Shown here piece by piece: positions 1 through 12,286 of a stretch of 64,000 nucleotides of DNA. Origin of the DNA: Cryptomeria japonica. Taxonomy: Eukaryota; Streptophyta; Pinopsida; Cupressales; Cupressaceae. The stretch lies in assembly GCF_030272615.1 (NCBI RefSeq), contig NC_081410.1, positions 113,065,433 to 113,129,432 of the forward strand. The letters run 5' to 3'. The translations under genes were made by a program, and so were the position numbers. Positions within the stretch are counted from its first letter, which is position 1. Each line of letters begins with the position of its first letter. The notes under the pieces are model-generated. The model was given only the letters and a program-made list of their open reading frames with translations, was not told where the DNA came from and searched no databases.

Positions 1-311
1 CCCAACGGGCCATATATTCAGTGTATTGATGAAATACGCTAAATCTTAAGGCAGTATTTATAGTTTCATAACCTGTAATTCATTGAAAGATGGAGGCATA
101 TCAATATGTTAGATGTTATCATGTCACAGTTTGTGTAGGTGAACTTTCTTTTCTCTTTTGTTTGGTGGTCTGAGATGTTGAATTTGTTTCTATCTACCAA
201 ATTAGGAACAGTTTAAACAACCAGTCTACACCTTTATTGTTGAACTACCTTCAACGTGTAGAGTGGATTGGAGATCTAGTGCTCTTTGATGCCGACACCA
301 CTAATAAGGTG
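1..311 (-). repeat. TATA-box/5'-exon module, copy 1 (cut by window edge)
   Basis: Nearly identical to 50970-51290 and related, in opposite orientation, to about 10975-11343 and 32810-33075. Read on the minus strand it holds a conserved upstream block, the TATA motif CTATAAATACTGCC (plus-strand complement near 52-65) and then the first bases of the exon seen in the other copies, which run off the window. Homology with copy 4 stops at about 311, after CTAATAAGG. The rest of the gene, if any, lies outside the window. Promoter activity is inferred from the TATA box and conservation. Confidence 0.7.
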
Positions 312-394
312 CAAATAGGAAAATCATTTGGTCCAAAAATTAGTAAATTTAAGATCATGGTTAATTACTATCATACTGTGCATATTACTACAAA

Positions 395-2091
395 GTTTAA
401 ACATCTCCCTTTTGCCACTCCCAAAATAAATGTTGCTCAACTGTATCATAAGTTTTCAAGAATATAGAGTTCCATTCTATTGGAGAAGCATGTAGTTCTT
501 TTAACATCTTAAAATTAAGGTTTGAATTATTGAAAATATATAATTTATCCTTGTACCATAAAATATTTCCTTTCATACAATTTTTTTTTGACATACATAA
601 ATCATGTTAGATTTTCTCAATAAGAGTTTGATTATTAGACTCCTCCCACACTTCTCTCCCCTCATTTACCCAATCTATTTGTACTATGAAAATCGAATAC
701 ATTAGTGACTATGTGGGTTCATCTTGCATCGATAAAGTAGTAGCCATAATATTATCCTCTTCCTTCTTAAAATCATCCCAATATCTTTGTGACTAATTTT
801 TGTTTCTCCTCATATAAAAAACTCTATTCCAAGGAATATTTGATACCATGATGATTTTATTTTACATTAATGTGTCTTTTCATAAGAGAAGGTGTTCATT
901 GTTTGATTGTCTACAATATCTAGCTAACATTTTTTTTTTCTCATATATTGGTTTCAACATTTGTAGCTTTGAATTAGTGTCTCTCAAATGGTATGTGTCT
1001 TCCTTCTAGTATGAGTACTACTCCTAAGTAATCAATTGAAGCATCAAATGAACCAATATTATCTTTCTTTAGAAAACAATCGGGTAGCTATAAGATTAGA
1101 TTCATGCACATGGATTCCTTTAACTACTCAATTATCCTTGTATTTTCCTTAATCCACTTTGAGGAATCCTTCTTTGATAATTATTTCTGAGAGGTGATGC
1201 TATGCTACCATAATTGTTTACAAATTGGTGATATTAACCTATAAGCCATAGGAAACCCCATAGGTTCTTGAGGGTTCTAAGTATTTTCCACTCTACAATA
1301 GCCATACTCTTATGAGGGTCCACCTTGAATTTCTTTTGAGACACAATATGAACCAAGTACTCTAGTTCTTTGACTCCAATTGCACACTTTGATGGCTTAG
1401 CATACAATTAATGTTAATTATTAATATAAAAAAGTTAATCAAAATGCCATAGATCTTCCTCCCAAGTTTCCCCATATATTAGGATATCATTAAAAAACCA
1501 AAATAATTTTATAAAATGGTTTGAAGATAGAACTCATCAAAATTTGAAATCTTGATGGCACATTTATGATACCAAAAGGAATTACTGAAAATTCATGGTG
1601 AACCTCATAGGTTTGAAAATTTGTCTTATGTACATTTTCATCTTTACTATTGATTTGATGATAATTAGTCTAAAGGTCAATTTTTGTAAATTAAACTTGA
1701 TACCATTAATCTCATCTAGACAATCATCAATTACTAGAACAAAAACTTATATTTTACATAAATGTTGATCTATTTATAACCATGACACATACTCCAAGTT
1801 TCATCCTTCTTTCACATCATTACCATTTAAGAAAAGTAAGAACTTTAACTATGCTTGATAATACTTTCCTCTACCATCTCGTGAACTATCTTCTCTATCT
1901 CACATTTTTGCATATAAATATCTATAGAGCCTGATGTTCAGTGGTTGGATACCTGGTGCTAGTTGAATTCCATGATCGTGATATCTCTTAGGAGATATAA
2001 ATACGTGTAGATCTAATACTATATAAGCCTTTGAACACGATATATTTCTCATGAAATCAATTGAGCCAAAACTCCACTCGCTCAAATTTTT
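395..2091 (-). pseudogene. Ty3/gypsy pol remnant: RT, RNase H, start of integrase
   Basis: Read on the minus strand from 2091 downwards, broken frames follow the order of a plant Ty3/gypsy polyprotein. The RT start shows EIEKIVHEMVEESIIKHS then KKDETW (about 1905-1800). The RT core shows FSVIPFGIINVPSRF and the active-site block FFNDILIYG, where family members have FxDDIL, so one catalytic aspartate is replaced (about 1600-1480). An RT thumb-like KPSKCAIGVKELEYLVHIVS lies near 1400-1340. A worn VADALSR-like stretch (ATTLSMQDEP) sits near 740-710. The integrase zinc-binding H2C2 region is suggested by ELHASPIEW and FLKTYDTVEQHLFWE (about 520-400). Many stops and frameshifts make it non-functional. 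The upstream part resumes at 9906-10255 beyond LINE A. No LTRs of this element were seen. Confidence 0.8.
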
Positions 2092-2101
2092 ATTTTTTTT
2101 T

Positions 2102-3794
2102 GATAAAAATGGATGAACCACTGAAATTATATTAATTTATATATATCTTTTTACATGGTGTCTGGTTCAATGAGCACTGAAGGGAAAGAACTAGTAAGAA
2201 AACCCTTTAGTTTGGCTCAAAAGAACAAAAGCCTATCTACCCATTACAATAGCCCAAAGGCAGTCCACAAAAAACCCCAGAATACATCACCAATCACATT
2301 AGATATAAAGGAAGCTTGAGAGAAGCTTGTAGGAACCAGTGAAGATGATAACATCCCAAAAAAGAAGCCACCATATCCTGAACAAAAAGAACAGTGCCAA
2401 CACCTAAGGACTCATCTGACTATGTCCCACATGTAACCAAGGCCCTGCAGATACACAAACACAAAGCTAGAAGGGAACCAAGTAGAAGCAATCCTGTCAG
2501 CATGTGAATGGTTAGCAAACAAATGCCCATCTATATAAAGAGCAGAGAAGGATGAAGAAAACCCTCAGGAATCAGCATGAGGCCAATCCACAAAACAGTC
2601 CATAGTAAAAGCCATAGAATCAATAACAGGATAAGGAGCCATCTACCCCACCAAATTAACTGCACCTTCCAATTCCTCAGAAGAAGGCAATAGCTATCAA
2701 TTTTGCCAAGGAGTCTCCAAATAAAGAAGAGCATCATGAATATAGAAAAAACACAAAACAAGAATGAATATCATACCTATTCACCATCTTGAATTTAACG
2801 AGGGAAAGAATAACCACTACATGATTATCTTATCATCATAAAAGAAAATGCCGAGCAAGAAATCTCAAACAAAAAGGTGAAATTTCCTCATGCCATTCTG
2901 CAAAACCAATCATTAAGGCAAATTTCAACATAACAAGCACAAGACGTAATGATTCAACAGAAGGAACACATTCACATAATGTGAAGCGAAGGCTCAATGT
3001 AAAGATGCCCACAACCAACCACAAAGAAAAATGATCAAAAAGGGAAAAGATCACAATCAATGAAGTTTAACGAAACCAACCACAAAAACTAATGATTTGC
3101 ATGAGATACGATACCAAGTCGATCCCCAACGAAACCAATGAAAACCGAGGTACTCATCAACTGAGGTGATATCCCATAAATCCAACATGTAACTACATGA
3201 AACCATACAGGAAACCAGAAAGTGCCAAGCAAGACGTCCATGCCCCAAAAAAGATAATTGCACACGGATCATATGATTTTATTCTTAAATAGGCCAGCAA
3301 CTTACCAAAAATTGAAGAAAGTAAAATAGAGAAAGACCAACTAGCAATCTCTGAAAAATCAAAAGAAGATAAGGAGAAAGCCATCAACCAAGACATCCAT
3401 AATATTCCAAAACTGCAACCAAGGAACAATCCATACCAAAAGAGTCAGCCGAGCATAGTTTGCCCCTCCACCCTCCATACTCAATAAGGAGCTACTACCA
3501 GGAATAACTACAACAGAGATGGTGCCATAAGGCAAGACAACATCCCCCCTATAGCCATCCAAGGAAGTGAAGCACCCCATAAAGCAAGGAGACGAGAGAC
3601 GACACTTTGAGCAAAAGGCAACTCACCCCAAACAATAGAAATCACAACAAACACTCTCCTTAATGAATAAATTCTCCCAGTAAATGTCAACAAAAAAGAT
3701 ATTGCCCAAAGACCACTATCTTCATTATAGACACTTATGAAAGAACACCCACACCAAAAATAGGGAATGAGGGATTTCTGAGTGGAAGAACTGC
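2102..3794 (-). other. LINE A 3' region
   Basis: About 1.7 kb between the end of ORF2 and the A-tail, unusually long for a 3' UTR. Parts match the 3' regions of LINE D (39233-40745) and LINE C (44555-45700). Several minus-strand frames of 60-78 codons occur, rich in Leu and Trp. The best shared stretch reads RWLLILLLILWLLLW near 2600-2650. No known domain was recognised. Confidence 0.6.
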
Positions 3795-6700
3795 TTAAGG
3801 GAGAAGGTTCATGCAGGAGATAGGAATGTCTGAAGGGGCAAGTTGTATATAGTCAACACTCTCAACCACAGCCTTGTTAGCTATAAAATCCGCAAAGCAT
3901 TAACCTCTCTAAAATAGTGAGAGATAGAGAAAGTGGAAAAACATTTAAGTTGTAGGAGAATGTGATCTAAAAAATACTACAGGTGCCAAGAAAGACACTT
4001 TTTGCTAGCAACCACCTAAAAGACTAGCATTGAATCACCTTCAATAACAATATCCTTAATGTTTAAAGAAAGAGCTAGGTCAAGCCCAAAGGATAAAGCC
4101 TGAAATTCAGCCACATTATTAGTGTCATGGCCAATATATTTACCCACTGCCTTAATGATCCTTGAAGAGTGATACAAAATAATTACCCCAATCACAGACC
4201 TCCCCAGATTACCTTTAGACACCCCATCAAACTAGAGTTTATATGAAGGAAAAGGAGGAGGACCCCATTTGGCCATTTTGCGTTTAAGACGTGAAGGAAA
4301 TCCATCTGATATAGCCCCATGAGAAGGCATCAATTGAAGTGAAGACCATTGCCAAGTGACCCAATTATCCCAATGAGAAAAAGACTTGAGATGATCTAGA
4401 CTTTTATGAATGAAAGAGATCACCACTTCAGTAATGGTGGCTTGAATTTTACCAGTTATGTCTGCCAAAGATGCAAATTTATTCTTAAAGATTCTTGAAT
4501 TTCTTTCAAGCCAAAGATTACAAATTATTAGAGATCGAGTGACAACCCAAAGAGATGAGTAGATCGAAGAGGGAAACAATAAGGGCCAGGACATAAATTG
4601 TGAAAGTAGATTAGAAGATAGTGCAGAAGACCAACCTAACATATCAAACAACCAATATCAATAGTTAGAAGCAAAAAGGCACAGTAGGAAAAGGTGATCC
4701 ACCGATTCCATACAATAACCACAAAAGACACAAGGAAACACTGTTGTAATCCTGAGTCTATCCAATCCCATCTTAGTAAGGACTTTATCTTGGACTGCCA
4801 ACCAAGTAAAACCCCCTGCCTTTGGAAGATAGGCATGATGCCAAAAAGCTTAGAAGGTCAAAAAGAATGCAAAGGGGCTTGAACCAAAGATTTATACCCA
4901 TCTTTGCTTGAGTAGGAGCCTAAAATGTTTTTAACCCAAACCAAGGAGTCCTCCTTATCAATGAAAACTAGAGGTCTTTTACGAAGCTCCTCAACAAAAG
5001 ATAAAATAAGATTGTTATCAATAGACAAGGGAGGAATATCCTTCCATTCAACCACTAAACATGGGCCAGATGAGATAATATTAAAATAATCTGCAACACA
5101 AGGCTCCCAAAGGTCGGATAGAATGTCAGGAAAAGGGGACCAGTCACGAATAACTGAAAGAGCAGGATGTCCATTCCAGACTTCATCCCAAAATTGGGCA
5201 TTATTCCCATTATGAACAATCCAAGATAGATGTGGTAAGATCACCCCCCTACAAGAAACCAAAAAATTTCAGAATGCAGAACCCTTCAGAAGGGATGTTG
5301 CAGTAAAAATCCTTTCTCTGGATGCTCCTCTTAAATACTTGGTGAGCATGATGGAAGCCCATTTACTATGAGGATCTGCATATAGCTTCCAAATCAATTT
5401 TTTCCCCAATGCTTTACTCTGAGAAACTAGATCATGGATACCCACCCCCCCCCTAGTTCCTTAGGGTGACAAGTTTTATCCCAAGCAAGAAGAGGGATCT
5501 TCTTTTTACCTCCTAAATTGTCATTCCAAAAGAAGGTCCTAAGGGAAACCTTAATATCTTTAATGACTTGAGATGGAACTTGTAGGATAGACATCAAATA
5601 TGTAGGAATAACATTCAATATTGATTTGATTAAAAGGATCTTACCAACCATTGTAAGCCACTTATGATTCTAGGAGGAAATTTTGGAGGTTATTGAATGA
5701 ACAACTTTATCCCAAAAGGAGGTCTTTTCTGGTCCTAGAAAGAAAGGAATACCTAAATACTTACATGGAAAGGTCCCAACTTGAAAATTCTAGAAGTGGA
5801 TAAGTGTATCTCAAACTAGAGTGGGGACATTCACAAAAAAGACTTTGGACTTCTGATTATTAACTTTTTACCCAGAGAAATCAACATACTCAGACATATT
5901 TTTCTTAATAACTCGAGCTTCCCTCATTGAGGCCAACCCAAATAGAAGTGTATCATCAGCGAATAAGCAATGTGATTGTGAAGAAGGGAGACCATTGACT
6001 CTAATGCCTGACCATAGACCAGATGTCATAGCATTAGAGATAGCCCTACTTAATGCTTCTACCAAGAGAATAAACAAAAAAGGAGATAGGGGATCTCCTT
6101 GCCTAATTCCCCGGGAGGAAACAAAGAATCCTGAGGGAGAGCCATTAATCAAAACTGAAAAGTGGGCAGAGGATATATATGATAACACCCATTTAACCCA
6201 GCTATGCGAGAACCCAAAATGATACAAAACCGCCACCACGGACTGCCAGTTAACCCGATCGTAAGCTTTAAGAATGTCTAGTTTAAGAATCATGACTGGA
6301 ACCTTTTGATGAGATATGGAGTGTAGAATTTCATGAGATACAATGGCACCTTCAGAAGTTTCCCGACCTGGCACAAAATCATCCTGCTCCAAGGGAATTA
6401 TCTGAGGAAGGAGCTTAGACAGCCTAACCGAAATAGCCTTAGTAAAGATCTTATATAAGGTAGTACACAAGGCAATTGGACTAAAGTCTGAAAAAGAGGT
6501 AGGGTTATCTACCTTCGAGATGATAGCAATAAGAGTTGTATTAATTTCTCTTAGTATCAACCTATTCCTTCTAGATTCCTCTAAGGCTAGCAGTACATCA
6601 TTTCCTATGAAGTCCCAACATTTCTGAAAGAATAATGGAAAAGACTACCTCTTTTAGTTCTGCCAAAGAAAAGGGGGCTATAAGCATCCTATTATCCTCC

Positions 6701-7995
6701 TGAGACACTAAAGGAGGGATCAAATTTACAAACTCCTCATCCCCCAACATCGTCTCTGCTGAAAGAAGAGACTTAAAGAACCCAACAACTTCATTAGCTA
6801 TGTCATCCTCTTCCATCAGAGTGTTACCATTAGAGTCAATAATACAAGAGATTTGATTGCGAAGTCTCTTGAGCTTAGAAGAGGAATGAAAGAATTTTGT
6901 ATTTCGATCGCCTTCGGAAAGCCAAAGGTCCCTAGACTTCTGTTTCCAATAAGATTCCTCCCTAGCCAAGATCTCACTCAACTACAGATTCAGGAATTCT
7001 AGTTGATCATACACTAAGGAAGACATACCTAAAACAACAGTGCTTCCATTTAGGTGCTTAATTTCCTCTTGAATCCTAATATTTTCACCAAAAATATTCT
7101 TAAAATGTGTCACATTCCAATTCTTTATCCTTGACTTAAGAAAGCCCATTTTCTTAACAAGCTGAAACATCCCAGACCCAGGAAAAAATGGAGCTGAGGC
7201 CCACCATTGTTTTAAGGAAGCTAAAAATGATTGGTCCCTAAACCACCCTGGCTCAAACTTGAAAGGTAGCTTTCGAGGAGCCCTATCCTCAAAAATAGTG
7301 AACTAAATAGGGAAATGATCAGAACTAGTAAAGGGGAGAATTGAGGACACAAAGTCCTGACCTGAATTAAACCAGTTATCTGAAACCAAAAAGCGATCCA
7401 ACCTTTCTGAAATTTGACAAAAGTCCCTATGCATGTTAGTCCATGTAAATGACCCATTAGGAGGTTTACAATCAACCAAATTCAGGGACTGAATAAAATT
7501 GCAAAAGTTTGACATAGAATGTTTATTAGGAATGATTCCCCCAGCCTTTTCATCCAAACTAGTAATTGCATTAAAATCTCCCCTAAAAATCACTTAAACA
7601 TTCCGCAGAGGAGAAGCAAGAGAAACCAAAACATTCCAAAGATTTCCTTTTTCTAGAACCCCAGATGGACTGTAGACATTAAACAACTAGAATTTTAAGC
7701 TTGAAACCCTACTCTTAACCAGCCCAAGCATCCAATTGGATGAGGAAGCAATTAATGAGAAATGTACACTAGAATCTTTCCAAAGGACTGCCAGCCCACC
7801 TGAAGCACCAGAAGAGGGAGATGAGAAAAAATTCCATACTTTCCAAGAAGAAAATAACCTATCCGCCAAAGACAAATTTAGCTTAGTTTCTTCTAATAAT
7901 ACCAAATCACACTTCATTAAGTCCAATTGTGACTTAATCAAGAGTCATTTGTTAGGGGTGTTTAAGCCCCTAACATTCCAGGATATAATCCTCAT
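3795..7995 (-). pseudogene. LINE A ORF2: endonuclease, RT, zinc finger, RNase H (broken)
   Basis: The start is the ATG at 7995, beginning MRIISWNVRGLN, typical for plant L1 ORF2. Order on the minus strand: APE-type endonuclease (CDLVLLEETKL near 7910; GDFNAI near 7580; SDHFPI near 7310), a linker (EGDRNTKFFHSSSK near 6890), and reverse transcriptase at 6560-5868 with LDILKAYDRVNWQS, RQGDPLSPFLF and the catalytic FADDTLLF. Then come a KYLGIPFFLG block near 5750, a zf-RVT-like region (5262-4232), and RNase H (VIIL, NNVAEFQALSFG, EGDSML; 4222-4016). Damage includes a stop right after the start (LNTPNK then TGA), other TAG/TAA/TGA stops, and a small deletion with frameshift near 6620 that removes the block corresponding to EKAPGSDGF in LINE D. 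The product would copy LINE RNA at nicked target DNA. Confidence 0.85.
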
Positions 7996-8031
7996 TGGAC
8001 CTAAGGGGAGGCATCAGCTCTCCCCAAAACA

Positions 8032-9877
8032 TTAAGAGAGGTCTAAAAGGTTTTTTGATCTTTTCTTTCTAGAGGTCTCCAAAGAAGAAATAATTGTTGT
8101 TTGAATTCCCGCATCAATTTCTAATTTAGTCTTAGTATGCTTAGGTTTGCGACCCCTTTTCCCGGGAGTGGACAAGGGAGAGGAAGGGAGAAAAGGAGTT
8201 TGAACCAAAGGAAGCCTAGAAGTGACCTCCACGGGTGCCTTATCTACCCTACCCTCCTCATTATATGAGACAACGGGAACTAGAGATGACAGAAGACCTG
8301 GAACCACCAAAGCCTTATCCATGTTGAGAAGCTCAAAAGAGTTATTGGTAGGAAAAGCAGCTAAGTCATTCTCCAAAGAACCCAAATCAACCGAAATCGA
8401 AGAAATTACCTTATTCGCTAAAGGAGAATTAAGAGAGACCTTATTAGTGTAAACAATATCCTGAATCTGAGCAATGAGATGCTCATCTGGAATAGTGTCA
8501 ATACCCATAGGTTTGTCACTATCTATCATAACCTCAGGGATTCGTGTTTCCCATATCTAAATTATTATCCGCAGGCACCGACTTATTTAGAGCATCAAGG
8601 ATACACGGATCTATCCCTGGGATATTACCCAACTAAACCATATGCTCAGAAGACAAACCCCTATTGGAAGTGTCATTAGGAATTTCCAGAAGGGGAGCAT
8701 ACGGTACACCAATCCTCGAGGAAGGAACAAAGTTCTTAATTGCTACTGCTGAAACCCTAGAAGTGAAAGTTTTCTTCAATGGGGAAGGAGGATTAGCAAC
8801 AATACCAACAAATTGACCTCTGTTCCAGGCAAAAGAATCCACATTCTCACCCAAAGGAGATTCAGTATCCCATGACCCAAGTCGAATGGATTTCATATGA
8901 AAAAACAAGGGAGAATCCATAGTAACTATAGAGCATCCAAAATCCTTAGAGTCCCTAACCAAGTTTTGACGCCACAAGCCAAAAGGAGACCGAATGTTGC
9001 AGAACTTTGGCAAGGAAAATTTAGGGGAAACTAGCACACAAATTTTGACAACCAACACCCCATCCTCAAACAGCGAGTGAGACAACAAAAATTTTCCCAG
9101 CGAATCCCCAATTTTTGATAAAATATCATATTCAACAAATTCAGAATGTAAAAGAGGAAGTTTAATCCGCATAGGAACCTATTTTGGGCCAACCCTAGAA
9201 GCCGCAAGAAAGGGTTTCCAACTCTCTACAAAAATCAGGTTTTTCCCAAGCCAAAATAACGGAATACTCAACGCCTTATCTCGAGTAGATGCAGAATCAA
9301 ACAAAATGATAAACGAACTTGCAGAGATAACATGAAAATATAAAGTACCATACCAGTGTGCATGAAGTTTACAATGGAGCTTGGACAAAGGAATAGAGTC
9401 ACCCCATACCTGGATCACAACCGCTAAAGCCTGAAGATCATGAGCCTTCTTCCCCAAAATGGCATCCGAAGCATCAATCAAAGGAACCGGAAGTGGAGCA
9501 GGCTAAGAGGGTAAATCTACATTCGACAAAACACCTCCCGAATCTCCTGAATGCAAATTCGCAGAGGAATCTGGCCGAGGCTTATTACTAGGAACCCTAA
9601 CATTCCGTTTTTGCCTACCCTTTTGTCCATTTCCCATAATTTGATTTCGGTCCCGATTTTGATGCCTCCGGAAAAACCCTTTAAAATATGCAGAGGAAGG
9701 GAAATCATGTTGGAGTATTTTTTTATCTGTAAAACAAGCAGGTGAAGCCAAGACATCAACCCAATTGCCATCCCGAAAAACCCACTGCAGAATATGTCCT
9801 GCCCGAGAACCAAAGGGATCTTTGGGGGGGAGCAGGTCAGACACCGCCTCATCCCCCCAACGCCTGATCCGTTGCAT
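8032..9877 (-). pseudogene. LINE A ORF1: DUF4283-type RNA-binding protein (broken)
   Basis: The probable start is the ATG at 9877 (MQRIRRWGDEAVSDLL). About 615 codons lie in one frame with three TAG stops (near 9503, 9179 and 8632) and one frameshift near 8540. After a basic N-terminal part (RRHQNRDRNQ) comes a DUF4283-like domain: KLHCKLHAHW, LYFHVISASSFIILFDS, then KLPLLHSEFVEYDILSKIGD, the usual x-LP-x-E-x(4-6)-L-x-x-IG pattern. The C-terminus is basic (KRGRKPKHTKTKLE, SRKKRSKNL). I saw no CCHC knuckle. The family role is coating LINE RNA. ORF2 begins 37 bases after the ORF1 stop. The TAG near 9179 sits where related proteins have Trp. Confidence 0.75.
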
Positions 9878-9905
9878 GCCGGACACTTTGACAAAACACT
9901 TAGAT

Positions 9906-10255
9906 CAATTGTCCTCCCCTCTTAGTGAAAGAACATGATTAGTTCCAATAATAGTTCTTGAAGTTCATCTCAAATGTTTCCAAAGTAGTAAGCAACTCTA
10001 CTCTCATAATAATATCTATTACATTCATAGAGATATAAAATATTAGAAAATTAAGATGATAATCTCTTATAGATAACTTAATGATATTTTAATTTACTAG
10101 AACAATTAAAAGTACCCAGTATCCTCATCTCCAATTAGAATGTATAATTTTGAAGATAAATATATGAAACAATTTTGAAGCTAAAAACCTGTTAAGTATA
10201 TCCTTCCCCTAGCATAATTAGTGCTCCCCCAAAATTTAGAATTTTTCCCAATCAT
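9906..10255 (-). pseudogene. Ty3/gypsy pol remnant, protease-RT linker (upstream half)
   Basis: On the minus strand a broken frame reads ELLTTLETFEMNFK (about 10010-9970), like the segment after the aspartic protease in plant gypsy polyproteins (DVILGxxWL then MNFK). It is collinear with, and in the same orientation as, the RT remnant at 395-2091, so LINE A appears to have split one gypsy pol gene. AT-rich and heavily decayed. The upstream limit is uncertain. Confidence 0.55.
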
Positions 10256-10974
10256 ACAACTGAGAATAAAAACATTTGAAAATCTAAACCTTTAGATCAA
10301 ACTAACATATCAACACAGAAAAACTGACAGAAGCAAAAATTCAATTCCTCGTAAGAACCTTGTTCAAATTGATGATCCCAAAGAATCAGTTTTTCAACTC
10401 TATCATGGATAAAATTGCTTCGAAACTATATATTTAATCAATCAAGTTACATTCATAAAGATAAAATTGCTATTTAATCTATAAAATCAATGGATACGTT
10501 AATGACCTCCATCTTTATGAAGTGATTCGTTCTGTCTGAAGACGTGTATAATCTCTGTAAATTTGCATGTTAAACAGTCATCGTCAATGTAAATTTTATT
10601 GCTGCTTACAGTTGCCAAGTACAAATACACATGTACCATTTCCTACAGTATTTCTCCCAATCACAAACAGAGATTATGAAGTTGAAAAACAAAGTCATAT
10701 AGCATTTAAACTAGATCCTTGAAAACTGTTTTATTTTTTTGACAAATTGCTTAAATTTTACTTTATTTTGTTAAAAACCCAACTTATAGAAAACAATCAT
10801 CAGGATGGAAAATGGAGTGCTCACACTTATCTCTTAGTTAAGATTACAAGGAGCATGTTATTAAAGAAAATTTGGATGCTCCATAGATGCACGAGTTTAA
10901 GCACTAAATTTCCAACAACAAAATCTCAACCTGAACTAATTGAACCAAACAAATATAAAAGAAAGTTGAAGAAA
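10256..10974. other. AT-rich spacer
   Basis: About 700 bases of AT-rich sequence. I see no recognisable coding segment, repeat end or RNA gene. Confidence 0.5.
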
Positions 10975-11172
10975 GATCTCCAATTTGGTAGATAAAAACA
11001 AAGTGCATGTGCGTTGGAGGAGGTCACCAAACATTCAGAGAAAATGACACTCCACCCACTCAAACACATTCTGAAATGATAACTTATAACATGGCTACAG
11101 TTTCCAGATGTCTCACAGGTTATTGAAATTATAAATGCCCACAAAGATCAGTCCATTCCATCAGTACAATGA
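10975..11172 (+). promoter_or_regulatory. TATA-containing module, copy 2
   Basis: Related to the conserved block of copies 1, 3 and 4: it begins AATTTGGTAGATAAAAACAAA and ends with a TATA motif (TATAAAT at 11130-11136) about 37 bases before the ATG at 11173. The middle is more diverged than in the other copies. Promoter function is inferred from TATA spacing and from conservation with the other copies. Confidence 0.5.
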
Positions 11173-11343
11173 ATGTCTGTCCCATTGGGAAGCCATGAAG
11201 AGGTGAGGAAGGTAATGAACCGATTCAGGGAAATTGAGAAGAAACAGCTGAATATGATAAGCTCTGCTAATTTCTACGATAATGTTAGTTTTTTTGGTTT
11301 CATTTTCCTGGATCGATTCACCCACTTCCTCCCCCTCGCATGA
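11173..11343 (+). pseudogene. Unidentified 5'-exon fragment, copy 2
   Basis: A 56-codon frame starting MSVPLGSHEEVRKVMNRFRE. The core SHEEVRK-NRFREIEK is shared with copy 4 (SHDELKKPVNRFREIEK) and partly copy 3 (SHEEVRKLVSRFR). A frameshift near 11335 interrupts homology; the next bases, in another frame, give HDIPTRPN, matching HDIPMRSN in copy 4. This is the only copy with an in-frame ATG, so it may show the ancestral start. I do not recognise the protein. It could be a decayed first exon of a small gene family. Confidence 0.45.
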
Positions 11344-11830
11344 CATCCCCACGAGGCCAAATCTGATATCTGTAGTAATCTCAACACTTGAAACTTTTTA
11401 AGAAGATTGACAGATACTGAGAAAATGGCCGGGTTCTGAAAGGACGTCTAGACAAACATGGATTTTAGGCATATGGTTATTGATTCCGAGGCTGGTAAGT
11501 TTATTGGGTGTGAGCATTTTGATCTTTATTTTCTTTAAATCTAGCTTCTTTCACTCTTTTGATATAGCATTTTGATCTCTATTTTCTATAAAGAAATAAA
11601 AATTAACATCTTATAATTTTCTGAGAGAAATAAGTAAAGAAGTGTATATGTACTAAGTGGATCTATAAGATTAGGTACCATAGTGAGTTGCAAAGGTTTC
11701 TGACAATTTGTGAATCTGCTCAACATCAAAGAAGATGTTGGAATCCTAATTCCTCTCACATACATGAGAAGAATGGAGTCTTACATGAAGATAAAAATAT
11801 GATTTCTAAATATAATTTGGATGATGTAAT
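11344..11830. other. AT-rich spacer
   Basis: No coding or repeat signal recognised. A 71-codon plus-strand frame at 11688-11903 runs into the LTR beginning at 11831 and looks like chance. Confidence 0.4.
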
Positions 11831-12273
11831 TGTTAGCATAACAATTTCTATCACCTTCGTAATTCACGAATCTTACTCCAGTCTTCTACTTAGTTTATGG
11901 TGACAAACTGATGATTGGATTCTCTGGCAGACTTATGGTGATCTTATGTTTGCATGCTCGTATGTAAGCCTAACCAAGGTGAACAACGAGTTATTACCAC
12001 CGTTTTCATTGCAAGATTTGTTTAATGCAGTTGTTATGCCTTCATTTCCTTAGATCCGCCTTCATTTTTTCAGATCTGTCTTTGTTTCTTCTGTAATTTC
12101 TTCCTTGAAAGCCGTGGTTAATTTTGTATAAATCATGCATTCCACAGATTGTAAATTAGACCCAATGAATTAATAGAATTTCATTTTCAGTTGTTGTATT
12201 TTATTATTCATTTCTTGTAAGTTTGTCTTGTTTTCCAGCTAGATCTGTATTCTGCTATGCGGAAAATTTAACA
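11831..12273 (+). repeat. 5' LTR of copia-like element
   Basis: 443 bp, TG to CA. A TATA-like GTATAAAT lies near 12127-12134. Direct homologue of 12936-13363. Confidence 0.85.
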
Positions 12274-12286
12274 TGGTATCATAGCT
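12274..12286 (+). other. Primer binding site (tRNA-iMet type)
   Basis: TGGTATCATAGCT immediately follows the LTR. It is complementary to the 3' end of initiator methionine tRNA with one mismatch in the first 12 bases. Confidence 0.8.

Larger units (their letters stand above)
2092..9905 (-). mobile_element. LINE A, near full-length non-LTR retrotransposon
   Basis: An L1-type plant LINE lying on the minus strand. ORF1 is at 8032-9877, ORF2 at 3795-7995, and a 1.7-kb 3' region ends in an A-tail, seen as a T-run near 2091-2101 on the plus strand. The 3' terminal motif (cagtggttcatcc, then a T/A tract) matches the end of LINE D at 40720-40755, so the two are one family. LINE C (44555-46787) is a third member. 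It is inserted in a Ty3/gypsy pol gene: gypsy sequence flanks both ends in the same orientation. No clean target-site duplication was found. Multiple stops, frameshifts and one small deletion in the RT make it inactive. Confidence 0.85.

Noticed and set aside
2056-9930. ATCAATTG at 2056 and near 9904 as the target duplication of LINE A
   Set aside because: The left copy is about 30 bases away from the A-tail, so it does not flank the element.
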